From assembly GCA_015272325.1 (NCBI GenBank), contig JACYLU010000015.1, forward strand, positions 372,001-436,000: DNA of 64,000 bases, given 5' to 3'. Position numbers and translations under genes: made by a program. Of the stretch, positions 42,600-50,446 are shown piece by piece (positions within the stretch are counted from its first letter, which is position 1; each line of letters begins with the position of its first letter). Source of the stretch: Synechococcales cyanobacterium C42_A2020_086 (GTDB lineage: Bacteria > Cyanobacteriota > Cyanobacteriia > Elainellales > Elainellaceae). Below the pieces are notes generated by a model. It saw only the letters and a list, made by a program, of their open reading frames with translations. It was not told the origin of the DNA and did no database searches.

Positions 42600-42827
42600 A
42601 TGCTGAAGCGTTCTACTCTCGATACCAGTCAACTGATGCGGCGCGCCGAAGATCTGATTAGCGCTGCCTCGAATCGCTACCGGATTACGGTGCAGGTGGC
42701 TAATCGAGCCCAGAAACGCCGCTTTGAAGAGTTTGACAGCTTAGATGACCCGAAGATGAAGCCGGTGATTCGAGCCATCATCGAAATGTCTGATGAGCTG
42801 ACGCAACCTGAGATCATTGGCGATTGA
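42600..42827 (+). CDS. rpoZ: RNA polymerase omega subunit
   Basis: About 75 residues from the ATG at 42600 ([19 protein letters not shown]). Residues upstream in frame are not typical. [19 protein letters not shown] is the conserved omega core, and the rest ([17 protein letters not shown]) is the cyanobacterial form. Omega assists folding and assembly of the large beta' subunit. The next gene starts 6 bp after its stop, so the two should be cotranscribed. Confidence 0.93.
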   Translation: MLKRSTLDTSQLMRRAEDLISAASNRYRITVQVANRAQKRRFEEFDSLDDPKMKPVIRAIIEMSDELTQPEIIGD

Positions 42828-42833
42828 TTCTCG

Positions 42834-43463
42834 GTGATGCCCTTCGATTTAGAGCCACGGTTTGTCTTGCGGCGACGCCACTTTACTCGGGTGGCGTTTG
42901 TTGTCGTAGGTCTGGTTCTGTTCATTGCTTTCTCGATCTTGCTTGCCAATCCGCCGCGGTTGGCACCAGCTTATGCTCAGCGCTTTCGCATTGATGAAGT
43001 GGGGCGGCAAATTCAGCAGCAGCTCCCCGATATACCGCTAGAAAACGAGTACGTTAATCGAGAAACGGGCGAGGTTTCTCCCAACAATACCTTGCTGACT
43101 CGCCTGATCCGCTACCACATTTACATTAAGGGGCGTCCAGTTAACTATCGGCTCGACTGGAAACTAACGCTGGCCGATTATTTGGGGGTCAACGAGCGTA
43201 TGGAGCCGGCAACCTATCCCAGTGGCGATACGCTGCGTACCAATCCCATTGAGGGTGATAGGGCCGCGATTCGCAGCTTGACCCGTGCTCAGCGGGAAGC
43301 ACTGGTGCAGGCCTTGGTGAGCGCATTTAATCCCCAGGCAGCCAATCCTGAACCAGTTCCTCAACCAAGTTCCGCTGCTCCTAGCCCGGCTCCAGCGATG
43401 AGTCCAGCCCCCCGGTTTCCCCAAGAACCGCAACCGGGAGATGCCGATCTGCTGGCTCCTTGA
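42834..43463 (+). CDS. Membrane-anchored conserved hypothetical protein
   Basis: A 209-residue protein, start at 42834 or at the second ATG 42837. One hydrophobic segment lies at about residues 19-39 (V-A-F-V-V-V-G-L-V-L-F-I-A-F-S-I-L-L-A), after a basic N-terminus. It is followed by a soluble domain (Y-V-N-R-E-T-G-E-V-S-P-N-N-T-L-L-T-R-L-I-R-Y-H) and a Pro/Ala/Ser-rich tail. I recall the family only as a cyanobacterial hypothetical. It is tightly coupled to rpoZ (6 bp) and precedes the DUF1818 gene, a grouping that looks like a conserved operon. Confidence 0.8.
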   Translation: MMPFDLEPRFVLRRRHFTRVAFVVVGLVLFIAFSILLANPPRLAPAYAQRFRIDEVGRQIQQQLPDIPLENEYVNRETGEVSPNNTLLTRLIRYHIYIKGRPVNYRLDWKLTLADYLGVNERMEPATYPSGDTLRTNPIEGDRAAIRSLTRAQREALVQALVSAFNPQAANPEPVPQPSSAAPSPAPAMSPAPRFPQEPQPGDADLLAP

Positions 43464-43550
43464 GGCAGCCAAACTCTGCCAAGACAAACAAGACAAATAT
43501 TCAGCAGCCTTCAGACCTTGCCATCACCTAAGCCATTTACAGAGACCACC

Positions 43551-43916
43551 ATGGCGCGACAGCTCAAGAGCGGAGCCGGTTGGCGGCTGGGCTGGGACCC
43601 CGAAGCCACAGAGTTTTGCGGACTAGTTGGCACCGACGAGTGGGCAATTGAACTTAACGCAGCCGAGCTAGAGGATTTTTGTCGCTTGGCGCTGCAGCTT
43701 GCTCACACCATGCAGCAGATGCGTCAAGAGCTGATGGATGAGGAGCGGATTAGCTGCGAAGCGGAAAGTCCGCTGCTGTGGATGGAGGCCGAAGGCTATC
43801 CCCAGTCTTATCGTCTGCGGCTGATTGTTCTCACCGGGCGACGAGCAGAAGCGGAATGGTCCGAGGCAGCGGTGCCTGAGTTGTTGCAGGCGGTGCAAAC
43901 GCTGCGGGTGTTTTAA
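43551..43916 (+). CDS. DUF1818-family protein
   Basis: About 121 residues from the ATG at 43551 (M-A-R-Q-L-K-S-G-A-G-W-R-L-G-W-D-P). An in-frame ATG eleven codons upstream is less likely. The G-x-G-W-R-L-G-W-D start and D-E-W-A-I-E-L-N-A-A-E-L-E-D-F are typical of DUF1818, a small alpha/beta family known in cyanobacteria and of unknown function. It lies 87 bp after the membrane protein and before tRNA-Pro, all rightward. Confidence 0.85.
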   Translation: MARQLKSGAGWRLGWDPEATEFCGLVGTDEWAIELNAAELEDFCRLALQLAHTMQQMRQELMDEERISCEAESPLLWMEAEGYPQSYRLRLIVLTGRRAEAEWSEAAVPELLQAVQTLRVF

Positions 43917-44009
43917 AGTCTAGAACCTTGAAGAACCCAACGAACCTGATACCAAATCCCCAACTGCATTGTTTCTGTGCTACCCTAGGTAAGGACTGAA
44001 TGAGTCCAT

Positions 44010-44083
44010 CGGGGCGTAGCGCAGCTTGGTAGCGCACTACTTTGGGGTAGTAGGGGTCGTGGGTTCAAATCCCGCCGCTCCGA
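44010..44083 (+). tRNA. tRNA-Pro (anticodon GGG)
   Basis: A 74-nt cloverleaf. Acceptor stem CGGGGCG pairs with CGCTCCG, one G-T included. The D arm is GCGC-AGCTTGGTA-GCGC. The anticodon stem is CTACT/AGTAG with loop TTGGGGT, so the anticodon is GGG (reads CCC and CCU). The T arm is GTGGG-TTCAAAT-CCCGC, and the discriminator is A. CCA is not encoded, as usual in cyanobacteria. A strong terminator follows at 44105. Confidence 0.97.
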
Positions 44084-44104
44084 TCACAATCCGATTACAA
44101 CATG

Positions 44105-44137
44105 AGAGCCGGTCACTGACTGGCTCTTGTTGTTTTT
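44105..44137 (+). terminator. Rho-independent terminator after tRNA-Pro
   Basis: AGAGCCGGTC (44105-44114) pairs with GACTGGCTCT (44118-44127), one G-T pair included, across a 3-nt loop. A TTGTTGTTTTT tract follows. Confidence 0.9.
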
Positions 44138-44180
44138 AGGATTTTTTTGTTTTTAGGGTTTCAGAATTGGCTTGCCTAGC

Positions 44181-47078
44181 TCAAGCCCCCTCGGTGAGGT
44201 CGCGGAACCAGTCGTCGCGGGTGAACTCCTTGAAGCTGGGGTCGCTTTTGGCTTCCTTGCGGTACTTGGGATTGAGCTGAATCGCCTGCTCCAGGTTTTC
44301 TAGCGCCAGATCCACCTCGCCCTGTAGTGCGTAGCAGGTAGCTTTGTTGTAGTAAGCGCTGGCGAAATCGGGTTTGGCTTTGATGGCGCGGTTAAAGCTA
44401 GCTAGGGCTTCTTTATCGCGTCCGAGCTGCAGCAAGGCGTAGCCCCGGCTGTCCCAGGCTTTGTGGGCGTCGGGCTTTAGCTCGGTGGCACGGTCAAACG
44501 ACGCGATGGCATCTGGGTATCGCTCTAGCTCGAGCAGAGCCAAGCCGCGATTCAGCCAGGCGGTTGCGTCATTGGCATCAGCCTGAGTGGCGCGGTCGAA
44601 GGCGGCTAGAGCTTCTTCCGGTCGCTGCAGCGTACCCAGCACCACACCGCGATTGACATGGGCTTCTGGATAATCTGGATTCAGTTCCAGCGCTCTGTCA
44701 ATGGCGGCTAGGGCCTCGTCGTAGCGCTTGCTGCGGCTGAGACTGATGCCGCGATTCAGCCAGGCTTTAGCATCATTGGGCTGTAGCTCAACGGCTCGCT
44801 CGAAGGCAGCAATAGCAGCATCGTACTGACGAAGCTCTTTCAAAACAAGTCCCTGGTGGTACCAGGCTTGAGCATTCGTGGGCTGCAATTTGGATACCCG
44901 GTCGTAGGCTGAGAGAGCGCCTTCGTAGCGCTTTAGCTCCTCCAAGGCTCTGCCGCGACGCATCCACAGCTCGACATGATTGGGGTGGTTGGCTAGGGCT
45001 TTGTCGTATTGAGCAATGGCGTCTTCATATTGCCCACTGGCCGCTAGCGCGTCGCCCTGTTGTAGGTAATCCTCTAGTGTCAGGAATAGGTCAGGCTGGC
45101 TAGCTTTCAGGCGATCGAGCTGCTCGGTCAACGCCTGCAACCGCTGTTGAGTTTCCGACACAAATGAATCAGCAATAAACTGTGGCGTGATTGCCGAGAG
45201 CTGCTGTAAAATTTCCTCTTTCTGAGCCTGGGCATCTCGCTGTAAGGCCTGCAACTGAGCTGCTAAATCAGCTTCTAGCGCTTGCAGATTTTGCAGCGTG
45301 GTTTGCTTTTGCCCCTCGGCTCCCGACTGTAGATCTGAGAGTTGCGCCACGAAGCGGGCCTCGAGCTTCTCCAAGTTTTGCCGCATTTTCTCGCGCTGAG
45401 CCTGCACATCTGCCTTGAGGCTCGAGAGCTGTGCCACCAAATCCGCTTCGGCTTTCTGGAGATTGCGCACTACCAGATCGCGGCTTTCCTGACCACTGGC
45501 CTGGAGCTGAGAGAGCTGACTCGTGAATTCGGTTTGCAGTTGCTCCACGATCTGCCGCAAAGTTTCCTTCTTGGTTTGGGCATCCACCTGCAAATCCGAG
45601 CGCTGCGCCACAAACTCTGCTTCGATCCGCTCCAGGATCTGCCGCAGCTCTTCTTGCTTTGCCTGGGCGACGGACTGAAGGTTAGCCTGCTGGTTGCCGA
45701 CTTCAGTTTGTAGCTGCTCCAGGATTTGCCGCAGCTCCGCTTTTTTGGCTTGGGCTGCCGCCTGCAGTTCGGCCTGCTGCTTGGCAAATTCGGCATCAAG
45801 GCGGGCTAGCAGTTGCCGGATTCCGTCGCGCTGCGCCTGGATATCGCCTTGCAGCTCGCTGAGTCGGGCCGCAAACTCGGCCTCCGAGCGCCCCAACACC
45901 TGCCGCAACTCCTGCTGCTGTGCCTGCAGATCGGCTTCTAGCTCGGCTCGCTGGATCGCAAAATCTCCTTTAAGCTGAGCTAAGTCCTGCCGCAGGCTGT
46001 CTTTCTGGGTTTGCACCTCCGCCTGCAAGCTCGAGCGCTGGCTGACAAATTCTGCCGAAATATGCTCCAGAGTTTGGCGAATTGTTTCCCGCTCGGCTTG
46101 AATATCTGCCTGAAGCTGGGACAACTGAGCGGTGAGATCGAGCCGCAGCCGCTCTAGGGTGGCAAACAGCTCATCACGCCGTCCAAAGGCATCGGTTTGC
46201 ACAACTTCAAGCTGCGAGGAAAATTCCGCTTCTAGGCGGCGCAGTTGTTCCAAGGTCAGGTCGCGATGCTGCTGCAACTGGGTTTGGGCTTCCTGCCGCA
46301 GTTCGTCTAGGTAGGGAGCTAGCTCCGACTCCAACGCCCGCAACTGAGAAAAAGTAGCTTCTTTCTGCTGTTCGGCGACTGTCTGCACTTCCATCAGCTG
46401 CGCCGCAAAATTTGCTTCTGCCTGCTCGAGCGTTTGCAACGCCTCTTGCTGCCGCGAGCGAGCCACCGTTTGCAGCTCTAGCAATTGTTGGCTTAAATCG
46501 GCTTCCAGCTGCTCGAACCGTTGCCGACTGGACTGCAACTGCGCCTCAATCTCGCCGATTGTGGTCTGCTTGTGCTCTGCCACTTCCGCCAGCAGCGTCG
46601 CCAGCAAGGTCCGCTTCGACTCGATATCCTGCTGCAAGGCATCGGCATCGTCCCCCAGTTCTCCGGCATAGGTTTCGTATTCCTGGAGGAGCTGTTTGAT
46701 CTCTTGCTTGGCAGCCGCGATTTGGCTTTCGAGATCCCCCAGTTCCTTGAGGTGCGACTGCACAATCGCCGTTACCTCGCGGATCACCGATCGGCGTAGC
46801 AGGTAGAGAGCAATCAGGGCCCCTGCTGTGATCACCACTAGCACGCCCAGCATGACATTAAATAGAGTCGCCGTCCGGTCTAAGGAATCGAGCTTTTGCT
46901 GGATCTCGGCATTCGAGGGAGCCGGTGCCTGAGCCAGCAACGGAGCCGAGAGCGGGGACAGCTTCAAGGCGGGAGGAATTGTTCGACCGTCTGCCACTCC
47001 TGCCGGCACCAGCACCACAGCCAGCGCTACACTACTTTGCGACAGCCAGGTTAGCAGGTTGAAATTCGTGCGCTTCAT
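44181..47078 (-). CDS. Membrane-anchored protein with 29-residue coiled-coil repeats and eight TPRs
   Basis: A 965-residue protein in four parts. Residues 1-50 look like a signal peptide (A-L-A-V-V-L-V-P-A-G-V-A). A membrane segment lies at about 74-94 (V-M-L-G-V-L-V-V-I-T-A-G-A-L-I-A-L-Y). Residues 188-626 hold fifteen coiled-coil units with consensus L-x-x-L-E-A-E-F-x-x-Q-L-x-x-L-Q. The units start at 188, 217, 246, 279, 308, 337, 366, 395, 424, 453, 482, 511, 540, 569 and 598, so all are 29 residues apart except one of 33. Residues 670-950 hold about eight canonical 34-residue TPRs (for example A-W-L-N-R-G-I-S-L...Y-D-E-A-L-A-A-I-D-R-A-L-E-L-N-P-D-Y). It is probably a rigid spacer holding TPR docking modules away from a membrane. 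Function unknown. The gene stands alone. Confidence 0.88.
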   Translation of the reverse strand: MKRTNFNLLTWLSQSSVALAVVLVPAGVADGRTIPPALKLSPLSAPLLAQAPAPSNAEIQQKLDSLDRTATLFNVMLGVLVVITAGALIALYLLRRSVIREVTAIVQSHLKELGDLESQIAAAKQEIKQLLQEYETYAGELGDDADALQQDIESKRTLLATLLAEVAEHKQTTIGEIEAQLQSSRQRFEQLEADLSQQLLELQTVARSRQQEALQTLEQAEANFAAQLMEVQTVAEQQKEATFSQLRALESELAPYLDELRQEAQTQLQQHRDLTLEQLRRLEAEFSSQLEVVQTDAFGRRDELFATLERLRLDLTAQLSQLQADIQAERETIRQTLEHISAEFVSQRSSLQAEVQTQKDSLRQDLAQLKGDFAIQRAELEADLQAQQQELRQVLGRSEAEFAARLSELQGDIQAQRDGIRQLLARLDAEFAKQQAELQAAAQAKKAELRQILEQLQTEVGNQQANLQSVAQAKQEELRQILERIEAEFVAQRSDLQVDAQTKKETLRQIVEQLQTEFTSQLSQLQASGQESRDLVVRNLQKAEADLVAQLSSLKADVQAQREKMRQNLEKLEARFVAQLSDLQSGAEGQKQTTLQNLQALEADLAAQLQALQRDAQAQKEEILQQLSAITPQFIADSFVSETQQRLQALTEQLDRLKASQPDLFLTLEDYLQQGDALAASGQYEDAIAQYDKALANHPNHVELWMRRGRALEELKRYEGALSAYDRVSKLQPTNAQAWYHQGLVLKELRQYDAAIAAFERAVELQPNDAKAWLNRGISLSRSKRYDEALAAIDRALELNPDYPEAHVNRGVVLGTLQRPEEALAAFDRATQADANDATAWLNRGLALLELERYPDAIASFDRATELKPDAHKAWDSRGYALLQLGRDKEALASFNRAIKAKPDFASAYYNKATCYALQGEVDLALENLEQAIQLNPKYRKEAKSDPSFKEFTRDDWFRDLTEGA

Positions 47079-47611
47079 CAGGAGTTCCTTTGCCGACGGT
47101 GGATGGACGCAGTCGCCTATCTTTTCTCAAGGGTAATCAAAATTATGCCGGATGTAGAGCGTCCATCGCGAATTTGGACCCCCAAGGCACCTCTCATACC
47201 CAAGCCGAGCTGCTCTATGGGAAACCTGTGAAGTCCCGTTGTCTTCAACTAGCCCACTGAAGACAGACCTAAGGTTACACTAAAGAAATTCGAGCGGTGT
47301 CAGCGCAGGCAAAAGCTGCATCGACTTCCTGCACTATGTGAATTCTTTGTAAATACTTCTCAGTTGCGCTACTAAAGTTGGCGATTTGCCTCGGTAAAAT
47401 GAGTTGAGTTTATGGGTGTTAACTTAATCTCATTCAGTCAGGTTAAAGTGCAGGTATTAAAGTTGCAGATATTGTTGCAGATATTCGTTAACCGTCTTCG
47501 CTTCAAGCCAGGTCTAATTTACAGGTTTCTCATTAGGCAACTCTGTAGCTTTAGCTTTAGTGTTAGTACTCATGCCGAATTCGATAGCTTTCTGCTGTTG
47601 GGATTCTTACT
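47079..47611. other. Divergent intergenic region
   Basis: About 530 bp between the coiled-coil/TPR gene (leftward) and the histidine kinase gene (rightward), so both promoters are here. It contains a perfect 12-bp tandem duplication (GTTGCAGATATT twice, 47462-47485). No gene or RNA was recognised. Confidence 0.7.
47462..47485. repeat. Perfect 12-bp tandem duplication
   Basis: GTTGCAGATATT at 47462-47473 is repeated at 47474-47485 with no mismatch, about 130 bp upstream of the histidine kinase start. Confidence 0.92.
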
Positions 47612-50359
47612 GTGATTCTCAATAGGTTACGTTCTGCCGCAAAAGGACTGCCGCTGCGCACGGTTCTAGTCGTTCCTTTCGTTCTGCCCATGGTCGGCAT
47701 TGTGGGGCTAACGGGTTATCTCACTTGGCAGCAAGGGCGGCGCAGTGTGAATCAGCTCGTGGAGGAGCTGCAGCGCGAGACTAGCGAGCAGGTGATTGAA
47801 AAGCTGGCGACCTACCTAGAAACGCCACACCAGATTAACCAGCTGAATGCCCAAGCCTACCAGTTAGGATGGCTGTCGGCTGAAAATGCGACTACCCTAC
47901 AACAGCACTTTTGGGAACAACTGCAGGTTTTTCCCTCGGTAACGTCGATTTATCTGGGAAATCAGCGGGGCGGGCTGCTCGGGGTGGGGCGGCTGTCGGA
48001 TGGCACCTATAACCTGTTCCAGAGTGCAGGGCTAGTCAAGGGTGAGGTCTATCGCTATCGTCTTGATCAAGCGGGGCAACCCCAGGAAACAATGGATATC
48101 TTCCCCAATGTCGATATCCGGCAGCGCCCTTGGTACCGGCGAGCGGCTCAAACTCAACAACCGGGCTGGAGCGACATTTATCTCAGCTACAGCGACGGCG
48201 AACTCGGCATTACAGCCGTGCATCCGGTTTATGACGCGGCCGGAAATCTGCAGCTCGTTTTTGCCAGCGATGTGCTTTTCTATGATCTGCACCAGTTTTT
48301 GCAGCAGATGAGACTAGGGCAGCAGGGGCAGGTTTTCATTATCGAGCACTCGGGATGGCTAGTCAGCACCTCTACGGTTGAGGCTCCAGTGGTGCGGCAT
48401 CCTGCTCAACCGCGCATTGCTGCAACAGATAGTTCTAGCCCGCTGATCCGCGATGCAGCCCGCTTTTTGCTGACTCATGGCAGCTTTACGGCTGTCCCGC
48501 TCCATCAGCCGCTCCGCTTTACCCACGACGGAGAGCCACACTTGCTGCGGGTGACGCCGCTGCGCGATCGCTATGGGCTGGATTGGCTGATTGTCATCGT
48601 GGTGCCGGAATCAGGATTCCTCAGCCAGATCAATGCCAATGCCCGCACAACACTGCTGCTGTGTCTGGGCGCATTGGTCATAGCCCTGAGTATTGGGATG
48701 CTCAGCGCGAATGCCATTGCCAGCCCTATCCTGCGCTTGAGCCAAGCAAGCCAAGCCATGGCTAGTGGGCACTTGCAGCAGCAGATTGACACTGATCTGC
48801 CCGTGAAGGAGTTGAGCCTTCTGGCTGATTCGTTCAACCGCATGGCTGATCAATTGCACCACTCGTTCGACCGAATCACCACGGCTCTGGCACTCTCTGA
48901 AGAAAAATTCACGAAGGTCTTCCGCTCTAGTCCAGATCCCATCGCGATTGCCACTCTGGAGACGGGACGCTTCATTGAGATCAATACTAGTTTTCTGGCG
49001 TTCACAGGCTATGTCCGACCAGAGGTGATCGGTCGTACGGGCATGGAGCTAGGGGTTTGGCAGCACCCCACTGACCGGGAAGCCCTCGTGCAGCACTTGC
49101 AGCAGCACGGCAAAGCCGAGAATTATGAGATTCAAGTTCGACTTCGCTCAGGTGAGGTCAGAACTGTATTGTGTTCGGCAGAAGTGATTGACCTGGAAGG
49201 TCAACGCTGCATCATTGCCATGGGTAAAGATATTACCGAACGCAAGCAGGTGGAAGTTGCCCTGCAGCAGGCCAAAGCAGCCGCAGAAGCGAGTGATCTG
49301 GCAAAAACCATGTTTCTGTCAATGATGAGCCACAACCTGCGAACTCCCCTCCATGCCATCTTGGGATTCACGCAAGTGCTGCAGCAAGATACCACGCTGA
49401 CCCAAGAGCAGCATCACCAGCTTGACATCATTTTGGATAATGGCCATCAGCTCTTGAGGCTGATTAACCATGTACTGGAGCTGTCCAACATTGATCTGGG
49501 GCAAGACCTATACCCGACGGACTTTGCCCTCGCTCCGTGCCTCGACCAGCTAGAGGCGATCTTTCATCCCCGTGCGGTAGTACAGGGCGTGCAGTTGCGG
49601 GTAGAGCGGGCTGCCACGCTGCCTGAGGTGGTTCAAGTTGATGGCGTTAAGCTGCAGCAGGTTTTAATGAATATCCTGAATTATGCGGTGATCTCGACTG
49701 CTGCCGGGCAGGTGGTACTCCATGTAGCGGCAACGACCCAGCCCACACAACCATCAGGAACTGCCTTATCGCTTGATTTCACGCTAGAGACAACCGGCAT
49801 CAGCCCAACACCCGCCGAGGTCGAGAACCTGCTTCACCCCGTTGAGCCTGCCAGTCCAGATTTCCTCCTCTCTGTGGCATCGGGTATGGGGCTAGCCCTT
49901 GCGCGGCGCTATGTTCAACTCATGGGCGATGATATTCGCGTTGGTTCCCTTGCCAATTCCGGCTACAGCATGCAGTTCTCGATTCGCTGCGTCCCAGTAG
50001 CACAACCTGCTTGCTATCCTAGCGCCCACCCGCGAAGATTGCTCGGATCAAGTCCGGTGTCCTCCTGCTCCGACGTCCCGGAGGCTTCGACCGTTTTAGA
50101 GGAAAGCACCGTCAATGCATCTCATTCATCGCTGGACCTGCTGCATGACCTACAGCAAATGCCTCTATCGTGGCAACACGCCTTGCACCAAGCTGCTATC
50201 CAACTTGATGCCAGTGCCTGCCTAGAGCTGATTCGGGAGCTGCCTGCAGAATCTGAACCTACGTTCAATGCCCTCACTGAGTTAGTACAGGACTTCCGCT
50301 TCGATCTGCTGCTCCAGCTCACCGCTGCTGAGGTTGACGATACCCAACCGGCCGACTAA
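47612..50359 (+). CDS. Membrane sensor histidine kinase with degenerate ATP-site motifs
   Basis: A 915-residue protein starting at GTG. Order: membrane segment 16-38, extracellular Cache-type domain about 45-335 (W-Y-R-R-A near 174), second membrane segment about 346-366, HAMP about 366-420, PAS about 433-545 ending I-T-E-R-K, and HisKA with H574 in S-H-N-L-R-T-P-L. The ATPase domain is degenerate: N box N-I-L-N-Y-A is partly kept, but the G1 D-x-G motif is replaced by E-T-T-G-I-S near 726-731, and G2 reads G-M-G-L-A-L-A-R. The C-terminal tail (about 836-905) resembles the segment that normally follows a receiver domain in cyanobacterial hybrid kinases, yet no receiver domain is present. No response regulator gene is adjacent. 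Confidence 0.9.
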   Translation: MILNRLRSAAKGLPLRTVLVVPFVLPMVGIVGLTGYLTWQQGRRSVNQLVEELQRETSEQVIEKLATYLETPHQINQLNAQAYQLGWLSAENATTLQQHFWEQLQVFPSVTSIYLGNQRGGLLGVGRLSDGTYNLFQSAGLVKGEVYRYRLDQAGQPQETMDIFPNVDIRQRPWYRRAAQTQQPGWSDIYLSYSDGELGITAVHPVYDAAGNLQLVFASDVLFYDLHQFLQQMRLGQQGQVFIIEHSGWLVSTSTVEAPVVRHPAQPRIAATDSSSPLIRDAARFLLTHGSFTAVPLHQPLRFTHDGEPHLLRVTPLRDRYGLDWLIVIVVPESGFLSQINANARTTLLLCLGALVIALSIGMLSANAIASPILRLSQASQAMASGHLQQQIDTDLPVKELSLLADSFNRMADQLHHSFDRITTALALSEEKFTKVFRSSPDPIAIATLETGRFIEINTSFLAFTGYVRPEVIGRTGMELGVWQHPTDREALVQHLQQHGKAENYEIQVRLRSGEVRTVLCSAEVIDLEGQRCIIAMGKDITERKQVEVALQQAKAAAEASDLAKTMFLSMMSHNLRTPLHAILGFTQVLQQDTTLTQEQHHQLDIILDNGHQLLRLINHVLELSNIDLGQDLYPTDFALAPCLDQLEAIFHPRAVVQGVQLRVERAATLPEVVQVDGVKLQQVLMNILNYAVISTAAGQVVLHVAATTQPTQPSGTALSLDFTLETTGISPTPAEVENLLHPVEPASPDFLLSVASGMGLALARRYVQLMGDDIRVGSLANSGYSMQFSIRCVPVAQPACYPSAHPRRLLGSSPVSSCSDVPEASTVLEESTVNASHSSLDLLHDLQQMPLSWQHALHQAAIQLDASACLELIRELPAESEPTFNALTELVQDFRFDLLLQLTAAEVDDTQPAD

Positions 50360-50446
50360 GGAATATCCAATTCCCGCAACCCGAGTCACTAGCCGTGAGT
50401 GCCTCCAGCAACGAGTATCCGGAGGAAGTGATCCAGGAAAGATGGA

